Shown: piece after piece, positions 12,094 through 23,622 of the stretch
Position numbering within the stretch: the stretch's first letter is position 1
Layout of the letters: every line of letters starts with the position of its first letter
Assembly: GCA_038093975.1 (NCBI GenBank)
Contig: JBBPTG010000008.1
Span: forward strand, 310,001-374,000
DNA length: 64,000 nt
DNA from: Chalciporus piperatus
Lineage: Eukaryota; Basidiomycota; Agaricomycetes; Boletales; Boletaceae
Direction of reading: 5' to 3'
Notes under the pieces: generated by a model
Database searches by the model: none
What the model was told of the DNA's origin: nothing
The model's input: only the letters and a program-made list of their open reading frames with translations
Program-made: the position numbers and the translations under genes

Positions 12094-13797
12094 ATGTCCT
12101 CGCAGATTTCGAACGCGGTCACTTACATATCTCGGCACCCTCACTCACTTCTCAGTGTCCTCCCTCAGGCCCTTCAAAGAACTCATAGCCCGTCAGCTCC
12201 CTCGCCAGAACAAACATTACTCTTCGCGATCGCGCCTTCGTCGACGACTCCCCCAGAGGTCCTTTCCGACATTACATCTGCGCTCACCCAGCTCTGTCCT
12301 CGGCATGTTGGTTGCATAGCCGCACCTCTACCCCATCAATACCTTGATTCGAGAATACACAGAGGACCCGATTCGTGTTCCCTCTCTCTCGCGTTTGTGA
12401 CTGGTATCTCGTTCCGCTCCACCGTTCCAGGTCGCGCAGAGGCTCAAGTTGGAAGGTGGCATGCTGCCCGACGGAGGAGTATCGCAGACGACAAACTTGT
12501 GCGCGAGAAGGGAGTCTCAGAGGATATCCAATCGCGAATTCTTAGGGACCCATCTCGGTTTGAAGGCAGAATTGACTGGGACAAGGTCTGGGAGCGCAGT
12601 GCCAATGCAAAGATCTTCTTGTCGAGCTTTGATACTCAGCCGGACATCGAATCTCTCCCTGACACACTGCAGAATATCGAGTACGTGCTCCCTTTGATTA
12701 CGGATATTCATCTGAGGATGGTGCATACATAAGTCCTTCAGTCATAGACAATATCCTTTACTTCTCTGATAAGTCCCCTGAGGGGATTGGAAGCGTCCTC
12801 GAAGGTGGATTTCCTCAAGCAAACAAGGTCAGTAATGACATTCTGTTCTGGTTAATCTTCGTGTCTCTCGGCAACCTTACACACTGGAGTGTAGCTCGCC
12901 CTCATTGCTTCGTCCACTCCCTTCCTCACTGGCCGGCCGGTAACGCTCTTCCACAACGGATCAATTCTGTCTGATGGAGCTATTGGTATTGCGTTCACTC
13001 GGTGCACATCTTCACCTCCTGCAATGGAACTATCTCTCCCTCCGCTAGTCGCCCTGAGCCCTAGTTTGAAAGTCACGAGGTATGCAGGTATCTCCCCTTC
13101 TGCTTGGAGTTGTCTAACAAGCTCGTATTGGTAGTTCTGAAGGGAATTTAATTTTGTCGTTAGACTCTGGGAAACCTGCTCAGCTTCTCCTCGACGCCAT
13201 CCAGAAGCACGGGTTGTCCTCTTCAACTACGGCATGGCTAGGGAAAGAGGATGAGTTTTACGTTGGTAGTATTGACCCTTCCAATCAGGAGGTGAGATCT
13301 TTGTTCGCTCAAGTGGTTCAACGCACCAACATCACTCAGATCGTCCAACTTCACCGAATCAACTCTGGTGATCCTTCGCGTGGTACAATTGCACTTGACA
13401 CTGATTCAGCGCCGAGGCAGGATACCACGATTTGTGTGAGTTTGTTCATCGAATTCTGCAAGCGTCTTGAGTCCCATGATCTTGTCTGCAGCTATACCAC
13501 CGATCTAGACATCTCTCACCTGATTCCCACACATACATTCCAGACTCCTCGCATAGCAGCCTTTCGTTATTTGTTGCACCAGAGACGCACCCAGAAGGAA
13601 GTTCCGAGCAAACGAAAGTGTCAGATCGTCTGAGCAACGATCTCTCGGTCATTTCGAACGCGTTCCTTGTCGCGTCCGAGAATGGGTTTACACTCTCGCG
13701 GCTAGAAGGCCGTCAATATTCTACACATGGTCCGTGGAAATGTGTTGTTCCCGGAGGACGAGCTGGATTGTCATGGAAGTCCAGTGTACCATTGTAG
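12094..13797 (+). CDS. FIST-domain-like protein
   Basis: A gene of several exons whose product resembles the FIST sensory domain, known in bacterial signalling proteins and in eukaryotic FBXO22-type proteins. The start is the ATG at 12094 (MSSQISNAV...). Exon joins near 12680, 12830, 13080 and 13440 restore one frame. The product includes the FIST-like segments ILYFSDKSPEGIGSVLEGGF, FLTGRPVTLFHNGSILSDG and, near the C-terminus, SNAFLVASENGFTLSR, ending at 13797. The glycine-rich turn before DGAIGIAF fits the first FIST half. No F-box was recognised at the N-terminus and no transmembrane segment is seen. Assignment rests on pattern similarity only; the ligand is unknown. It lies 147 bases upstream of the peptidase gene on the same strand. 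Confidence 0.6.
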
Positions 13798-13944
13798 TGA
13801 CGTAATAATGATTGGTAATCTTAACAGATCACGTGATGTCTCGGAGTAAGAAAATTCGGTGAAATCCGATTGACCGAGAACTCCCGAGAAAGAGTTTTGG
13901 TCAAGGAAACGACGTCTCGGTCTGCTCAAGCTTGTCTTCTTCCG

Positions 13945-15516
13945 ATGGTCTCTCGAACGTTGTCGGCGTCGTTGGGTCGCACTCTTCGCAGCGCAGCCCG
14001 CTACCCTGTGAGTATTCAGTTGCCAGTATTTACCTTCAGAGCCTTACACATTGCTCAGCGGCCATTGCGGTCATTCGCAACCGCCGTGAGCATCCCAACA
14101 CCCATCACCGAGACGACAACTCTCCCAAATGGTCTCACTGTTGCAACAGAGTCACACCCACATGCCCAGACCGCTACGGTTGGGGTCTGGATAGACGCTG
14201 GATCGCGTGCGGAGACCGACAAAACCAACGGCACCGCTCACTTTTTGGAACACATGGCATTCAAAGGCACCAGCCGCAGAAACCAGCACGCTCTTGAGCT
14301 CGAAGTGGAAAACCACGGCGCACACTTGAACGCGTATACTTCCCGTGAACAAACCGTTTACTATGCCAAGAGCTTCCGCAAGGACGTTCCGATTGCGGTC
14401 GATATCATCAGCGACATCCTCCAAAACTCCAAGCTCGAGAACTCTGCGGTCGAGCGTGAACGGGATGTCATCCTCCGTGAACAACAGGAGGTCGACAAGC
14501 AACTTGAAGAAGTTGTCTTCGATCACCTCCATTCCGTCGCGTTCCAAGGTACATACATTTATTCCTCTTCGCATGCAAGCGCTAACGCGCGATAGGTCAA
14601 CCCCTCGGCCGGACAATTCTCGGTCCCAAGGCCAACATCTTGTCCATCAAGCGCGATGACCTTGCCAACTACATCAACACCAACTACACCACTGACCGCA
14701 TGGTTCTCGTCGGTGCGGGTGGTGTTGACCACCAGGAGCTGGTAAAACTTGCCGAAAAGCACTTCTCTTCTCTCCCTGTCTCCCCCAACCCCATACCCCT
14801 CGGCCGTCTCTCCCACTCTCGCACCGACTTCATTGGTTCCGAGGTCCGTATCCGAGACGACGACATCCCCTGTGCACATATCGCCATTGCTGTTGAGGGT
14901 GTGGGCTGGAGCTCACCCGACTACTTCCCTATGCTAGCCATGCAATCAATCATGGGTAACTGGGACCGCTCCTTGGGTGCTTCCCCTCTCCTCTCTTCTC
15001 GCCTCTCCCACATCATTTCCTCGAATAACCTCGCCAACAGCTTCATGTCTTTCTCTACATCTTACTCGGATACTGGGCTTTGGGGTATCTACCTGGTGTC
15101 AGAGAACCTCATGAACCTCGATGACATGGCACACTTCACGCTCAAGGAGTGGACCCGCATGTCGATGGCTCCTACCGATGTTGAGGTCGAGCGTGCCAAG
15201 AGCCAACTTAAGGCTGGCCTCCTTCTTAGCCTCGACGGAACCACTGCTATCGCTGAGGACATTGGCAGACAACTCGTCACCACTGGTCGTCGCATGACTC
15301 CCAAGCAGATTGAGAATGCAGTCGATGCCGTTACTCCTGAGGAAATCAAGCGTGTTGCTCAGAAGTACCTATGGGACAAAGACGTACGTACAGCGCACCC
15401 CTGATTGCTGCGTTTTGCTAAATCTCACGTAGATTGCCGTTGCTGCTCTCGGTCCCATTGAGGGTCTCCTCGACTACAACCGCATGCGTGCAGACATGTC
15501 TTCGTTGATATACTAG
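13945..15516 (+). CDS. MAS1: Mitochondrial processing peptidase beta subunit
   Basis: The catalytic subunit of the matrix peptidase that removes import presequences; in many fungi it is also core protein 1 of complex III. The zinc site HFLEH (HxxEH) sits in [14 protein letters not shown], followed by the distal Glu region [15 protein letters not shown]. This identifies the active beta subunit, not the inactive alpha. The start at 13945 gives a basic, Ser/Arg-rich targeting peptide ([19 protein letters not shown]). A 51-base segment from GTGAGTATTCAG to GCTCAG near 14008-14058 looks like an intron but keeps the frame open if retained. Further introns lie near 14549-14595 and 15384-15432. The C-terminus ends in [12 protein letters not shown]. 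The gene appears complete and intact. Confidence 0.93.
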
Positions 15517-15636
15517 AGGTTTGTCGATATCTTTTCTGTTTCAATGGTATGTTTAAACAACTTTCAGGCACGTCGACACTGGGACGGTAGTTAGACGATA
15601 CGATGCGCTTGTTGTTCGTTCCGACATAGACCACGG

Positions 15637-15642
15637 AATAAA
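15637..15642 (+). terminator. Poly(A) signal of the processing peptidase gene
   Basis: AATAAA lies about 120 bases after the stop codon on the coding strand, a usual distance for a fungal polyadenylation signal. Confidence 0.4.
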
Positions 15643-16494
15643 TAACTTTTAATACCTGAGGAAAACATGTGCACCCTATTGAAATGCTGTGTCCTCGCAA
15701 GACGATTTGTTGTTTCCAAATCAACCATCTGAGCTGTGAATTTGAATACTCGCTTCGCGGGTTTCTGATCGGGAGCCATCAGACCCGCTGGTGGCGAGAG
15801 GGAGGTTGAGTGGTGGAGAGTTGGAAGTGGAACATAGTTAGAAAGAGGGCGTGCACGAACTACGGACAACATCAGGGTTTTCCCCCAGATCATTTGGGTC
15901 CGCCAGTGCGAGGAATAGAGGAGGCGAACTCGCGTACCAGGGTGCTTTTCTTCAAAAACCTGAATCAAACTGTTGACGATGAAATCATTCAAGATCACGA
16001 TATCACCAGCCAACTCTGTGGACACCAAATGTCCAAACATATGCTAGGCGAGATCGTGAAATTCGTAGCATGAAGCTTTCAGTTCACGTTCAAATGCAGG
16101 GTGGACATATAATTGAGTTCTTTCCGCAAGGTGGTAACTCGTATCTGCGGGGCACCGAATGATTCACACCGTGTTGCGTATGTACTGTACCGAGAGGTGA
16201 GGGCATGGTAAACCAACAGAAATTCAAACGCACGACTTTGTTTGTGTCTCCTGAAGTAACTGGAAAAGTTGCAGTGGCCATCCCCTGCCAGTGGCAAGAG
16301 AATGATTTTGTTTGTGGAGGCTTTCGCGTAGCGGCCGATTACAGCGTACGACGATCAGGCATGGATTCAAAATAATTAGCACTATAGTCCGAGAGGTGGT
16401 ACATTCATAGCGTACATACACACCCGAGAAACATGTCGAGAGACGCCAAGTCCACGCCTCCAACTAACGCATATAACAACCACCTCAATGAGAT
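15643..16494. other. Intergenic, no confident gene
   Basis: The region lies between two converging genes. A 149-codon ATG frame on the minus strand (16040-15591) has no family match I recognise and overlaps the peptidase 3' flank. I see no RNA gene or mobile element. Confidence 0.35.
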
Positions 16495-17870
16495 CTATAC
16501 CTCGCTCCCTCCTTTCGAAGTCCCCTTGGGACGATATTTGACAATCCAGGGATGTCGAGAGACTTCGGTCAACGGAAGCCTCTCTTCCGGGTTGTATTTC
16601 AGGAGCTTTAGGGATAGATCTGCGATCAGCATACCGGTGCAAGGATACCTGTAAGCAATTGCCCCACCTTCGAGATGAGGTCTCGTGCCTCGGGCGAAAC
16701 AAGAGAGGGTATGCGAAGATCAACCTTGGCTATCCGTCGATATGTGGCTGTGCGAGAATGAGATATTGACGAGGCTGCAGGAGAGGACACTGACCGTTGA
16801 CACTGCTTCTGTCCTCGAAAGGCGGGTTCCCAACCAAGAATTCGTATGTGAGCACTCCAAGGGCCCAGTAATCAACCTTCTCGTTGTGGTCTTTCCCCTC
16901 CACCATCTCTGGGGGTAGGTAGTCTAATGTACCACACAACGTCATTCGCCTACTTCCGGGGGCATGCACGCTCCATCCAAAATCCCCGATCTTCAACTCG
17001 CCATTGATACCCAGCAAGAGGTTCTCTGGCTTGATATCTCTGTGGATAACGTGCTTCGAATGCAAATACTGCAGTGCGTCCGCCATCTGGTCGATGTATC
17101 TCGAGCCACGTTTCTCGGAGAAGCTCCCATGTTTGCTCAATTGCTTGTACAGTTCGCCCTTGCCTGCGAACTCGAGCATGAGGAAGATGCGCTTGTCGTC
17201 ATGGAAGTAGCCATATAGACGTAGGACGTTTGGATGGCGGAGGTTCATTTGGATCTCAATTTCTCGACGGACTTGCTTCTCGACGCGAGACTGAACGATC
17301 TCGGACTTGTATAGGCATTTGAGGGCGAGGATGTAGTAAGGTTCGACTTTGGTCCGGATCATGTATACGCGACCGAACTTTCCCTTTCCAAGGGGACGGC
17401 CGATGTCGAACGAGTTGAGATTCCATTCGCGGGTGGGTCGTGTTCTGCGAACATGGTTCGATTCCGGGGCTCGGGTTAGCACGGTGAAAGACATACCTCG
17501 AGACACTTGAATCGAGTGCCAGTTCTTCTGCAGCTTCCCCATAAATCTTTTCACCTCTTTTCTCATTATCTAGTTCAAACCCGCCATCATACTTTCCGAT
17601 GTCAATGGTGGGTTGAGCGGGTTTGACAGCGGGTTTTGTCGGAAGCGGTGGCGTGACTGTCCTGCTTTCTGCATTCGTCTGGTTCCGGAGGGCCGATGGC
17701 TGAGTGGGTTTGGGGACAGGGTTAGGTGCAGCATATTTGGTGAGGAGTTTTGCGACGTTGGTTTGACTTGGTTGTTTCGCTTGAGCTGGTCTTTGTGGTG
17801 GATTTGGTTGTTTCTTAGTTGAGATTTCGAGAGCTGCTATTTGCTTGGTCACAGATCCAATTGAGGCCAT
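16495..17870 (-). CDS. IPL1: Aurora-family mitotic kinase
   Basis: The chromosomal-passenger kinase that corrects kinetochore attachment and drives cytokinesis. A Pro/Lys/Gln-rich N-terminal extension of about 110 residues precedes the kinase domain. Landmarks are the glycine loop [10 protein letters not shown], the VAIK-equivalent LALKCLYK, the catalytic loop [25 protein letters not shown] followed by [14 protein letters not shown] (the Aurora T-loop) and the closing [10 protein letters not shown] then HPWI. The start is the ATG at 17870 ([10 protein letters not shown]); frames further upstream begin only with non-ATG codons. Introns at about 17550-17450, 16806-16755 and 16680-16617 restore a continuous domain. 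The stop is at 16497-16495. As in many fungi, this is probably the single Aurora orthologue; that is inference. Confidence 0.9.
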
Positions 17871-18219
17871 GTCGCTTGATGAATGTCGCCCCGATGTCAG
17901 CAAAGTCTCGCTGCTGTTGAAGGCAGTCGCGGTCAATTGTAAACCAGAGGTTTCTAAATCAGAAGAACAAGCGTCGCGGTCACGTGTACAAACTCGTGAA
18001 CTTGGTGGCAGTGCAAATTGGTCATCGCATTAACGACTGTCTTCATCCCGACTCTTGGGTCTGCTGACTGGAGACTACGGGGAATGGCGGTGCTGCTTGA
18101 TCCGTACTCACCGGCCATGTTGTACTGCATACACGCCTACGATGATACGCAAGAGTTAGGATGACCACGTTGTGATTCTGTGACTACACTTTGACAAGCT
18201 TCGTACATTCGAATAACGC
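17871..18219. promoter_or_regulatory. Aurora kinase promoter region
   Basis: About 350 bases between the kinase start and the stop of pectinesterase 2 on the same strand. GGTCACGTGTAC at about 17978 contains a CACGTG core. No coding signal is seen. Confidence 0.3.
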
Positions 18220-19809
18220 TCAGTACAGGTATCCGAAATCAATCCATGAAGGGATGCCACCGAACACGTCTTCGAGTATATAGTTTTGCGCTTGGGTGGC
18301 AGTCAAAAGGTGGTCCTGAGGAACCCGAGTAGACGTATTGCTTCCTGGACCTATCACACGGTCAGCCCGAGCACGAAACACGAATCAATTCAGTATCTGA
18401 CCATATGAGTCAAACTCGGCATAGTAGGTCGTGTTGGGCACGCTAGTTCTATCATATCGCCGGTTAAATCGGAGTCAAACAAGGAGGGAAGGGGATGTCT
18501 CACTCTCCATCCCATGGGGTGAACCCAGCAGGCTGGATGCTATCATCCATATAATTTCGGAGGAAGACAGCAACAGCATAAATATTCCACGGACGTCCTG
18601 TACAAGGTAAGTCAATGGGTGATTGAAGTGAATTGCATCTCTACCCACCGAGGTAGCAGCGCTCAGCGGTCACGGTGGTTGCATTTGCGTCGGGTGACTG
18701 TGAAAGCATGAGGCGTCAGTTACATGACGTTCACCGCGAACTTACCCGGATGATGCGGGAGTCAGCGATGTATGCACCGTGTCTTGTGCCAGGTGTGCCT
18801 TGCCAGGCCGTGATGCCTCCACCGCATGCACGATTCGCAAGAGCTACTGATTGGAACCAATTTGGAACAAATTAGTCGTCGTGATCACGGAGTAAATAAC
18901 ATTTAACCTACGCATTCCCAAACCCGAAGAGATCTGAATTGGAATTATCACAAGATTGAGCGTGAAATGGGAATATAACCCTTACAGTCCGTCTGTCCGT
19001 AGATGATGCTATCCACGGCATATGTGTTGGCGCCGTGTCCGGTATACCAGGTGTCTTGCCAACTGGCTAAAGCACAGCCGTAGAAAGACGCGTTAGCGTA
19101 CATGATGGACGTCACGAGAGCTTGAGAAATAGAATAATTTGCCTGCGATCAGGTCAATGAGAAACAACGTGTACTATCGAAACGGTGGTATACTGACGGC
19201 ACGGTTCTCGAAGTCGATATTGTAAGCTTTGAAGTCGACATTACCGAAGGACTGGCCACGGGGAGGAGAAACAGTGAGAGTCGCAGTCTCTTCATCCGTT
19301 AAGTTGTTCTTGACGTATATATTGTTCCATATCTGTACCAGGTTACGCTGTGAAGCGTTCCCTCCTGGTATGAAGGCAGTGGCAGGATCCAATTGACCCT
19401 GAAATGGCTTAACCTCGATAGAAACTGTAATTATACACAGAGGAGACTCACCAGTAAGGTGAGCGGGGAAGCCCGTGTCACATTGACCATTTCAAAGTAT
19501 TGCCCTTCGCCAATAAGGATGGTAGCGTTCCCCGTCGCGGGACTGTTCCGTAGTATGTGCTCGCATCAATATGTATTGCCGGGGAGTTCATGGAGCGAAA
19601 GCTTACAGCGACGTGACAGCTCCCTGAACACTTGTGAAGTTCGCATTCGGGTCAGTAGGCGAAACATACAGCGTCCCATCAGGGCAACCGGCGAGGGGAG
19701 AATCCCCAGCGGGTTTCTGAAGTTGACATGCTAAATAGGTCGGTGAAAGACATGCCGCGAGCGAACAGAGGACGGAAAGGAAGTAAAACGCGAGCAACTG
19801 GCATTTCAT
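18220..19809 (-). CDS. Secreted pectinesterase (CE8), copy 2
   Basis: A paralogue of the pectinesterase at 9955-11595 with the same order of exons and motifs. The product starts with a signal peptide (MKCQLLAFYFLSVLC...) followed by LSPTYLACQLQKP, close to the copy 1 mature start. Family landmarks are GEGQYFE, FKAYNIDFENRA, WQDTWYTG (QDT), LFGFGNAWFQ and LGRPW, ending in PSWIDFGYLY before the stop at 18222-18220. Catalytic Asp residues and the RPW motif are retained, so it should be active. Several introns contain clean GT-AG ends. Compared with copy 1 it lacks a short loop before FGNVDFKAY. The opposite orientation and shared layout suggest an inverted duplication about 8 kb apart. Confidence 0.87.
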
Positions 19810-20419
19810 CGGGGGTAACTCGTTCGCAAAGTGGGTGCGACCCCACAGAACCCTCCTCTTGTTATTTAACTGAAGACATGTCTTTCCGGGCGGGTCGTCC
19901 GGTTTCCGTTGAGCAGCGAGAAGCGTGCATTAGATGGCCCCCTTGAACGAATCGTGTGGTCCTCTCTGTAAATACGTCCCGAAATAACCCTGGGAGTGGG
20001 TAACTTGAATGCACTCGGCGTGCGCAGGTCACGGTCGTTATTAAAAACCGTCCTGTACGCAAATTCTCAAGAGAGAAAGGATCATTGATCAGCGCTGGAA
20101 GGTTCGAGTTAGTAGATCGCTGCTGGCAAGCGGAGGCAGACGTTACGATGTCGATCGAGTTTTGCCCTGTTTTGCCTTTGGCTAAGTTGCCCTCAGTCTG
20201 TTGTTTTGCTTGTCGTAGTACCCTACGCGCTTGTCGCACTGTCAGCTCGACGATGCTGGTCCATTGTCGTTGTCACCACGACCTTCGGGTTCGAACTTCC
20301 ACTGCCGTCCATATGATGCTCACTGGCATGGTGCCAAGTCGAACTTGAAAGGCACGGCAGCATGGTAATAGTACACTTCCAAACCGGAGGCCTGATTCTA
20401 AGGCTCCAGTCAAACTGAT
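19810..20419. other. Pectinesterase 2 promoter and methyltransferase 3' flank
   Basis: About 600 bases. A 125-codon minus-strand frame (20239-19862) is compositionally odd, has no family signal and lies in the expected promoter. I read this stretch as non-coding. Confidence 0.35.
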
Positions 20420-21651
20420 CTATAACCTAGTGATACTCCACACCAAGAGCCAAAATTCCTGTCCATCAACAGCCTTGACCGAAGATAGTTTCGTGAACGG
20501 TTTTATGCTGTTGGAGGGGAAGACCGGACCTTCCAAGTCTTCAGAGTTGTTCAAATCCACGGTACCGACATTTGCACTGGCAGCCTCCGACTCCCCCATC
20601 CACATCTTGTTCCAGCTGTCCGGACTATGGCAAAACATCGTTACTTCCTTACCGAGGATGTCCCCTTTAAGAAAACCTTTGTGAGGCAAAGCTAGATGAC
20701 AGCCAAATATGATACTGCCGCTCTCCGGGGACAGAAGCGATCCCAAGGCATGCGCAAGTTGGTTCTGATGTTTCTCGGAGAAGAGCTTCAGAGCGCCCAA
20801 GATCAGTCTTCGTTGGAATGGAGGGATAATTTGGGAGACTAACATGGAAGAACGAGGTTGCCCAGATGGCTGAAACCTTTCCTCGAAGTTCGTTCAGCGT
20901 AGTGATGTTCGATAGGTTCACATCTGCAGGAGGCTTTAGATCACCGGCAGTGGGAGACAAGAAAGATGGGTCCAGAGCATCACCAGCAACAAAAGTGGCC
21001 GGGAAAGACTCAGGAATTGAACGAAAGAGGACATGTCCAACGTCCCAAAACTCTGTAGATAGACAAGACTTGGCTTTCAGAGATTGAGGGTTAGTGGCAA
21101 AGGGTCGGTTTCACCTCGTCTCAGATCTGATGCAATGATTTGCTTGACAGGGAACCCATCCATCGCAGCCTTGCGCGCATCGTTCCCAACTTAAACGTCG
21201 TGAAGTGCCTTGACATAGGTACGTAACCCGGCACGTACAGCAACATCCAATGTCGAGGAATAAGGCGCCCTCGCGTTCACGGCCAAGTTTCAGTACCTCT
21301 TTGTAGGAAGGCATCTTGGATATCTTCAGCCTGGCAGATCCGTCAAAACATCAACCCCCTTCCACTGTTTGTAGCCATCGCGACGAACATACTTTGTGAA
21401 GTTGAACGACCGTATGCATGGGTAAGGGGCGACCTGATAAAGGCAGATTGTCATATTCGTAAGGCGATATACTTTGATAATGTTCTCCTTTGAACGCGTA
21501 CTGCATAAGCTTGTGCTTGGACATTTATAATGTGCTTCTTGAGTTCATCGTCGTCATGGATGCCAGTCGCAGATTTGAAGAACGCGGCAGAGTCTGGGTC
21601 CAGCTGATAAAGAGTAGGATCCAGAAGAGGGGAAGCATTCGTGTCCCTCAT
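20420..21651 (-). CDS. SAM-dependent methyltransferase, AusD-like fungal family
   Basis: A small-molecule methyltransferase of the family common in Basidiomycota and related to AusD-type enzymes of meroterpenoid pathways. The start at 21651 gives the family's typical beginning (LDPTLYQLDPDSAAFFK). The SAM-binding motif is LFLDIGCCFGND, made by splicing out a short intron from GTACGTG to TTTAAG near 21243-21194. ASDLR follows, then later FSEKHQ, LLSPESGSIIFG, MFCHSPDSWNKMW and the terminal WLLVWSITRL. The joined frame is continuous as far as I checked. It is transcribed away from a nitronate monooxygenase across a 335-base gap. The substrate is unknown; no biosynthetic cluster is evident around it. 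Confidence 0.8.
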
Positions 21652-21986
21652 ATCCTAGAAATCGCCAACGTTAAAGATAGACGAGGACCTTGGGGGATGA
21701 GGTGTTCGAGGGCCCGGTAGCGTTCAAGTTCAAGTTGGCCAATCCGAGCCAAGTTCTGAACGGACCCGACTCTCACAGCGAGTCAGTATGATTCACCTAA
21801 TTTTGTTGTGTGGTCTGCTGCGCAAAGGTGTTGTCAGCGTAGAATATCTGAAGTAACCGGAGCAATCACATGCTTTGTACATTGACCGGCTAACTGACCG
21901 TCGAGTACACCGATATTGGACAACGAGCCGATGTACCACTGACTGTAGCGCTCACAACTTGCTTTCAGGCCCTCCATCAGGTGAAG
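21652..21986. promoter_or_regulatory. Shared divergent promoter region
   Basis: The gap between the methyltransferase start (minus) and the nitronate monooxygenase start (plus). It has no coding signal and must hold both promoters. Confidence 0.45.
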
Positions 21987-23517
21987 ATGATAACAACAGC
22001 ACTCACTGAACTGCTTCGCATACGGATGTGGGTGCCCATCATGCTCTAGTTCCCAGTCAGTTCCGACGTTCTAACGCGCCTACTATCCAGACCCGTTGTC
22101 CAAGGTGGAATGCAATGGTAAGATCGTCTCATTCTGGCACTACGCCGAAGAAACCATCCCAGGTCTCCTTCGCAGGGTCGGGAAGCCCTCCCTTGTCGCT
22201 GCTGTTTCCAACGCAGGTGGTCTCGGTCAGTACAAATCACCTTGTTCGCAGCTCGCGTGACTAATCGCGTCGCCCCAGGGATCCTGACCGCTCTTACTCA
22301 GCCCAGTCCTGACGCCCTCCGCATTGCCATCCGGGAAACGAGAGCAACCACTGACAAGCCATTTGGCGTCAACATCACTCTCCTTCCTACCATCAACCCA
22401 CCCGACTACGAAGGTTACGCACGAGCTGCCGTCGAAGAGGGCGTCCGGATTTTTGAAACCGCTGGAAACAATCGTGAGCGTCGGTTTGCGCAATGCCTTG
22501 CAACACTGACAATGGATTTCAGCCGGAAAACTTATCAGCTTCTTCAAATCCAATGGTTGTATTGTCATCCACAAGTGCACGACTGTTAGACATGCCAAGG
22601 TCTGATGGAAATTGTTTGCGGGTTTTCCTGGCTTTGAAATACTCTTGCAGTCTTCTGAACGAATGGGCGTCGATGTCATCAGCATCGATGGTTTCGAATG
22701 TATGACTATGTGCCCACGATTTCGCAGACATAAACTAATCACTATGCAAAGGCGCGGGCCACCCTGGAGAAGAGGATATCGGTGGTATCGTCTTGGTAAA
22801 AGCCCTTGGTGTAGCGAGTTATCCAAAGCACTGACATACTAAGTAGCTAGCGAGAGCAGCTCAGGAGCTGAAGATACCATACATCGCATCTGGTGGTTTT
22901 GCTGATGGTCGCGGCCTGGCAGCTGCCATAGCCCTTGGTGCTGCGGTGAGTGCAATAACTTCTGAGTGTGCTCTGAAGGACTGAGTGATTCGATTGGATA
23001 GGGTATTAACATGGGTGAGTGAACATCCCAGATTTGACACCTCCAATCTCTGAAAGGCGCATCCCAGGTACACGTTTCATGTGTACGGTGGAGAGGTATG
23101 TCTATCAAGGTTATTTTTCCTGTGTGTGGAGCTCACCAGACGTCACTTAGCCCAGTCCACCAGAACATCAAGGAGACGATTGTTGCATCCACTGAACAAG
23201 ATACAATCCACATCTTCCGTACTCTCGGAAATACAGCGCGAGTATTCAAGAATTCGGTTTCCAAACAAGTCTTGGCACTTGAACGGAGGCCAGGAGGTGC
23301 CCAATTCGCTGATTTGCGTGACCTCGTTTCGGGTGCGAGGGGGAAAGTTGTCTACGAGACCGGTGACCCAGATTATGGTATATGGTCTGCAAGCATCACT
23401 TTAGGACTTATCAAGGATATTCCTACGTGTGATGCGTTGCTGAAAAGGATTGAAAGGGAGGCAGAGGAGATCATCGGCGGAATGGGAAAGAAGATCAATC
23501 CCGTGGCCAAACTATAG
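21987..23517 (+). CDS. Nitronate monooxygenase (2-nitropropane dioxygenase family)
   Basis: An FMN enzyme of TIM-barrel fold that oxidises alkyl nitronates such as propionate 3-nitronate. The start is the ATG at 21987. Splicing from GTGGGTGCC (about 22025) to CTATCCAG gives the canonical beginning MITTALTELLRIRIPVVQGG. Later exons supply NAGGLGILTALTQ, FGVNITLLP, VIHKCTTVRHA, the catalytic-His motif GFECAGHPGE, phosphate-binding ASGGFADGRGL and GINMGTRFMCT. The last exon runs to KKINPVAKL and the stop at 23517. All key motifs are present. Joint regulation with the divergent methyltransferase is possible but not shown. Confidence 0.88.
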
Positions 23518-23622
23518 CCTACAGATACCCTGCACTTGCCTTACCCCATCGTACCCGTGTAGATACAGGATATTCAATGCTAGACATATGCCTCGTCTGT
23601 GATCGGAATGATTATAACTTAC

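Noticed and set aside
15591..16040. 149-codon minus-strand ATG frame downstream of the processing peptidase
   Set aside because: It overlaps the peptidase 3' flank and poly(A) signal region and resembles no family I know.
17871..17936. Upstream extension of the Aurora kinase
   Set aside because: The open frame there begins with TTG, not ATG; the first ATG is at 17870.
19862..20239. 125-codon minus-strand frame upstream of pectinesterase 2
   Set aside because: Lies in the expected promoter and has no recognisable domain.
20280..20295. GGTTCGAAC word resembling a tRNA B box
   Set aside because: No matching A box or cloverleaf could be drawn around it.
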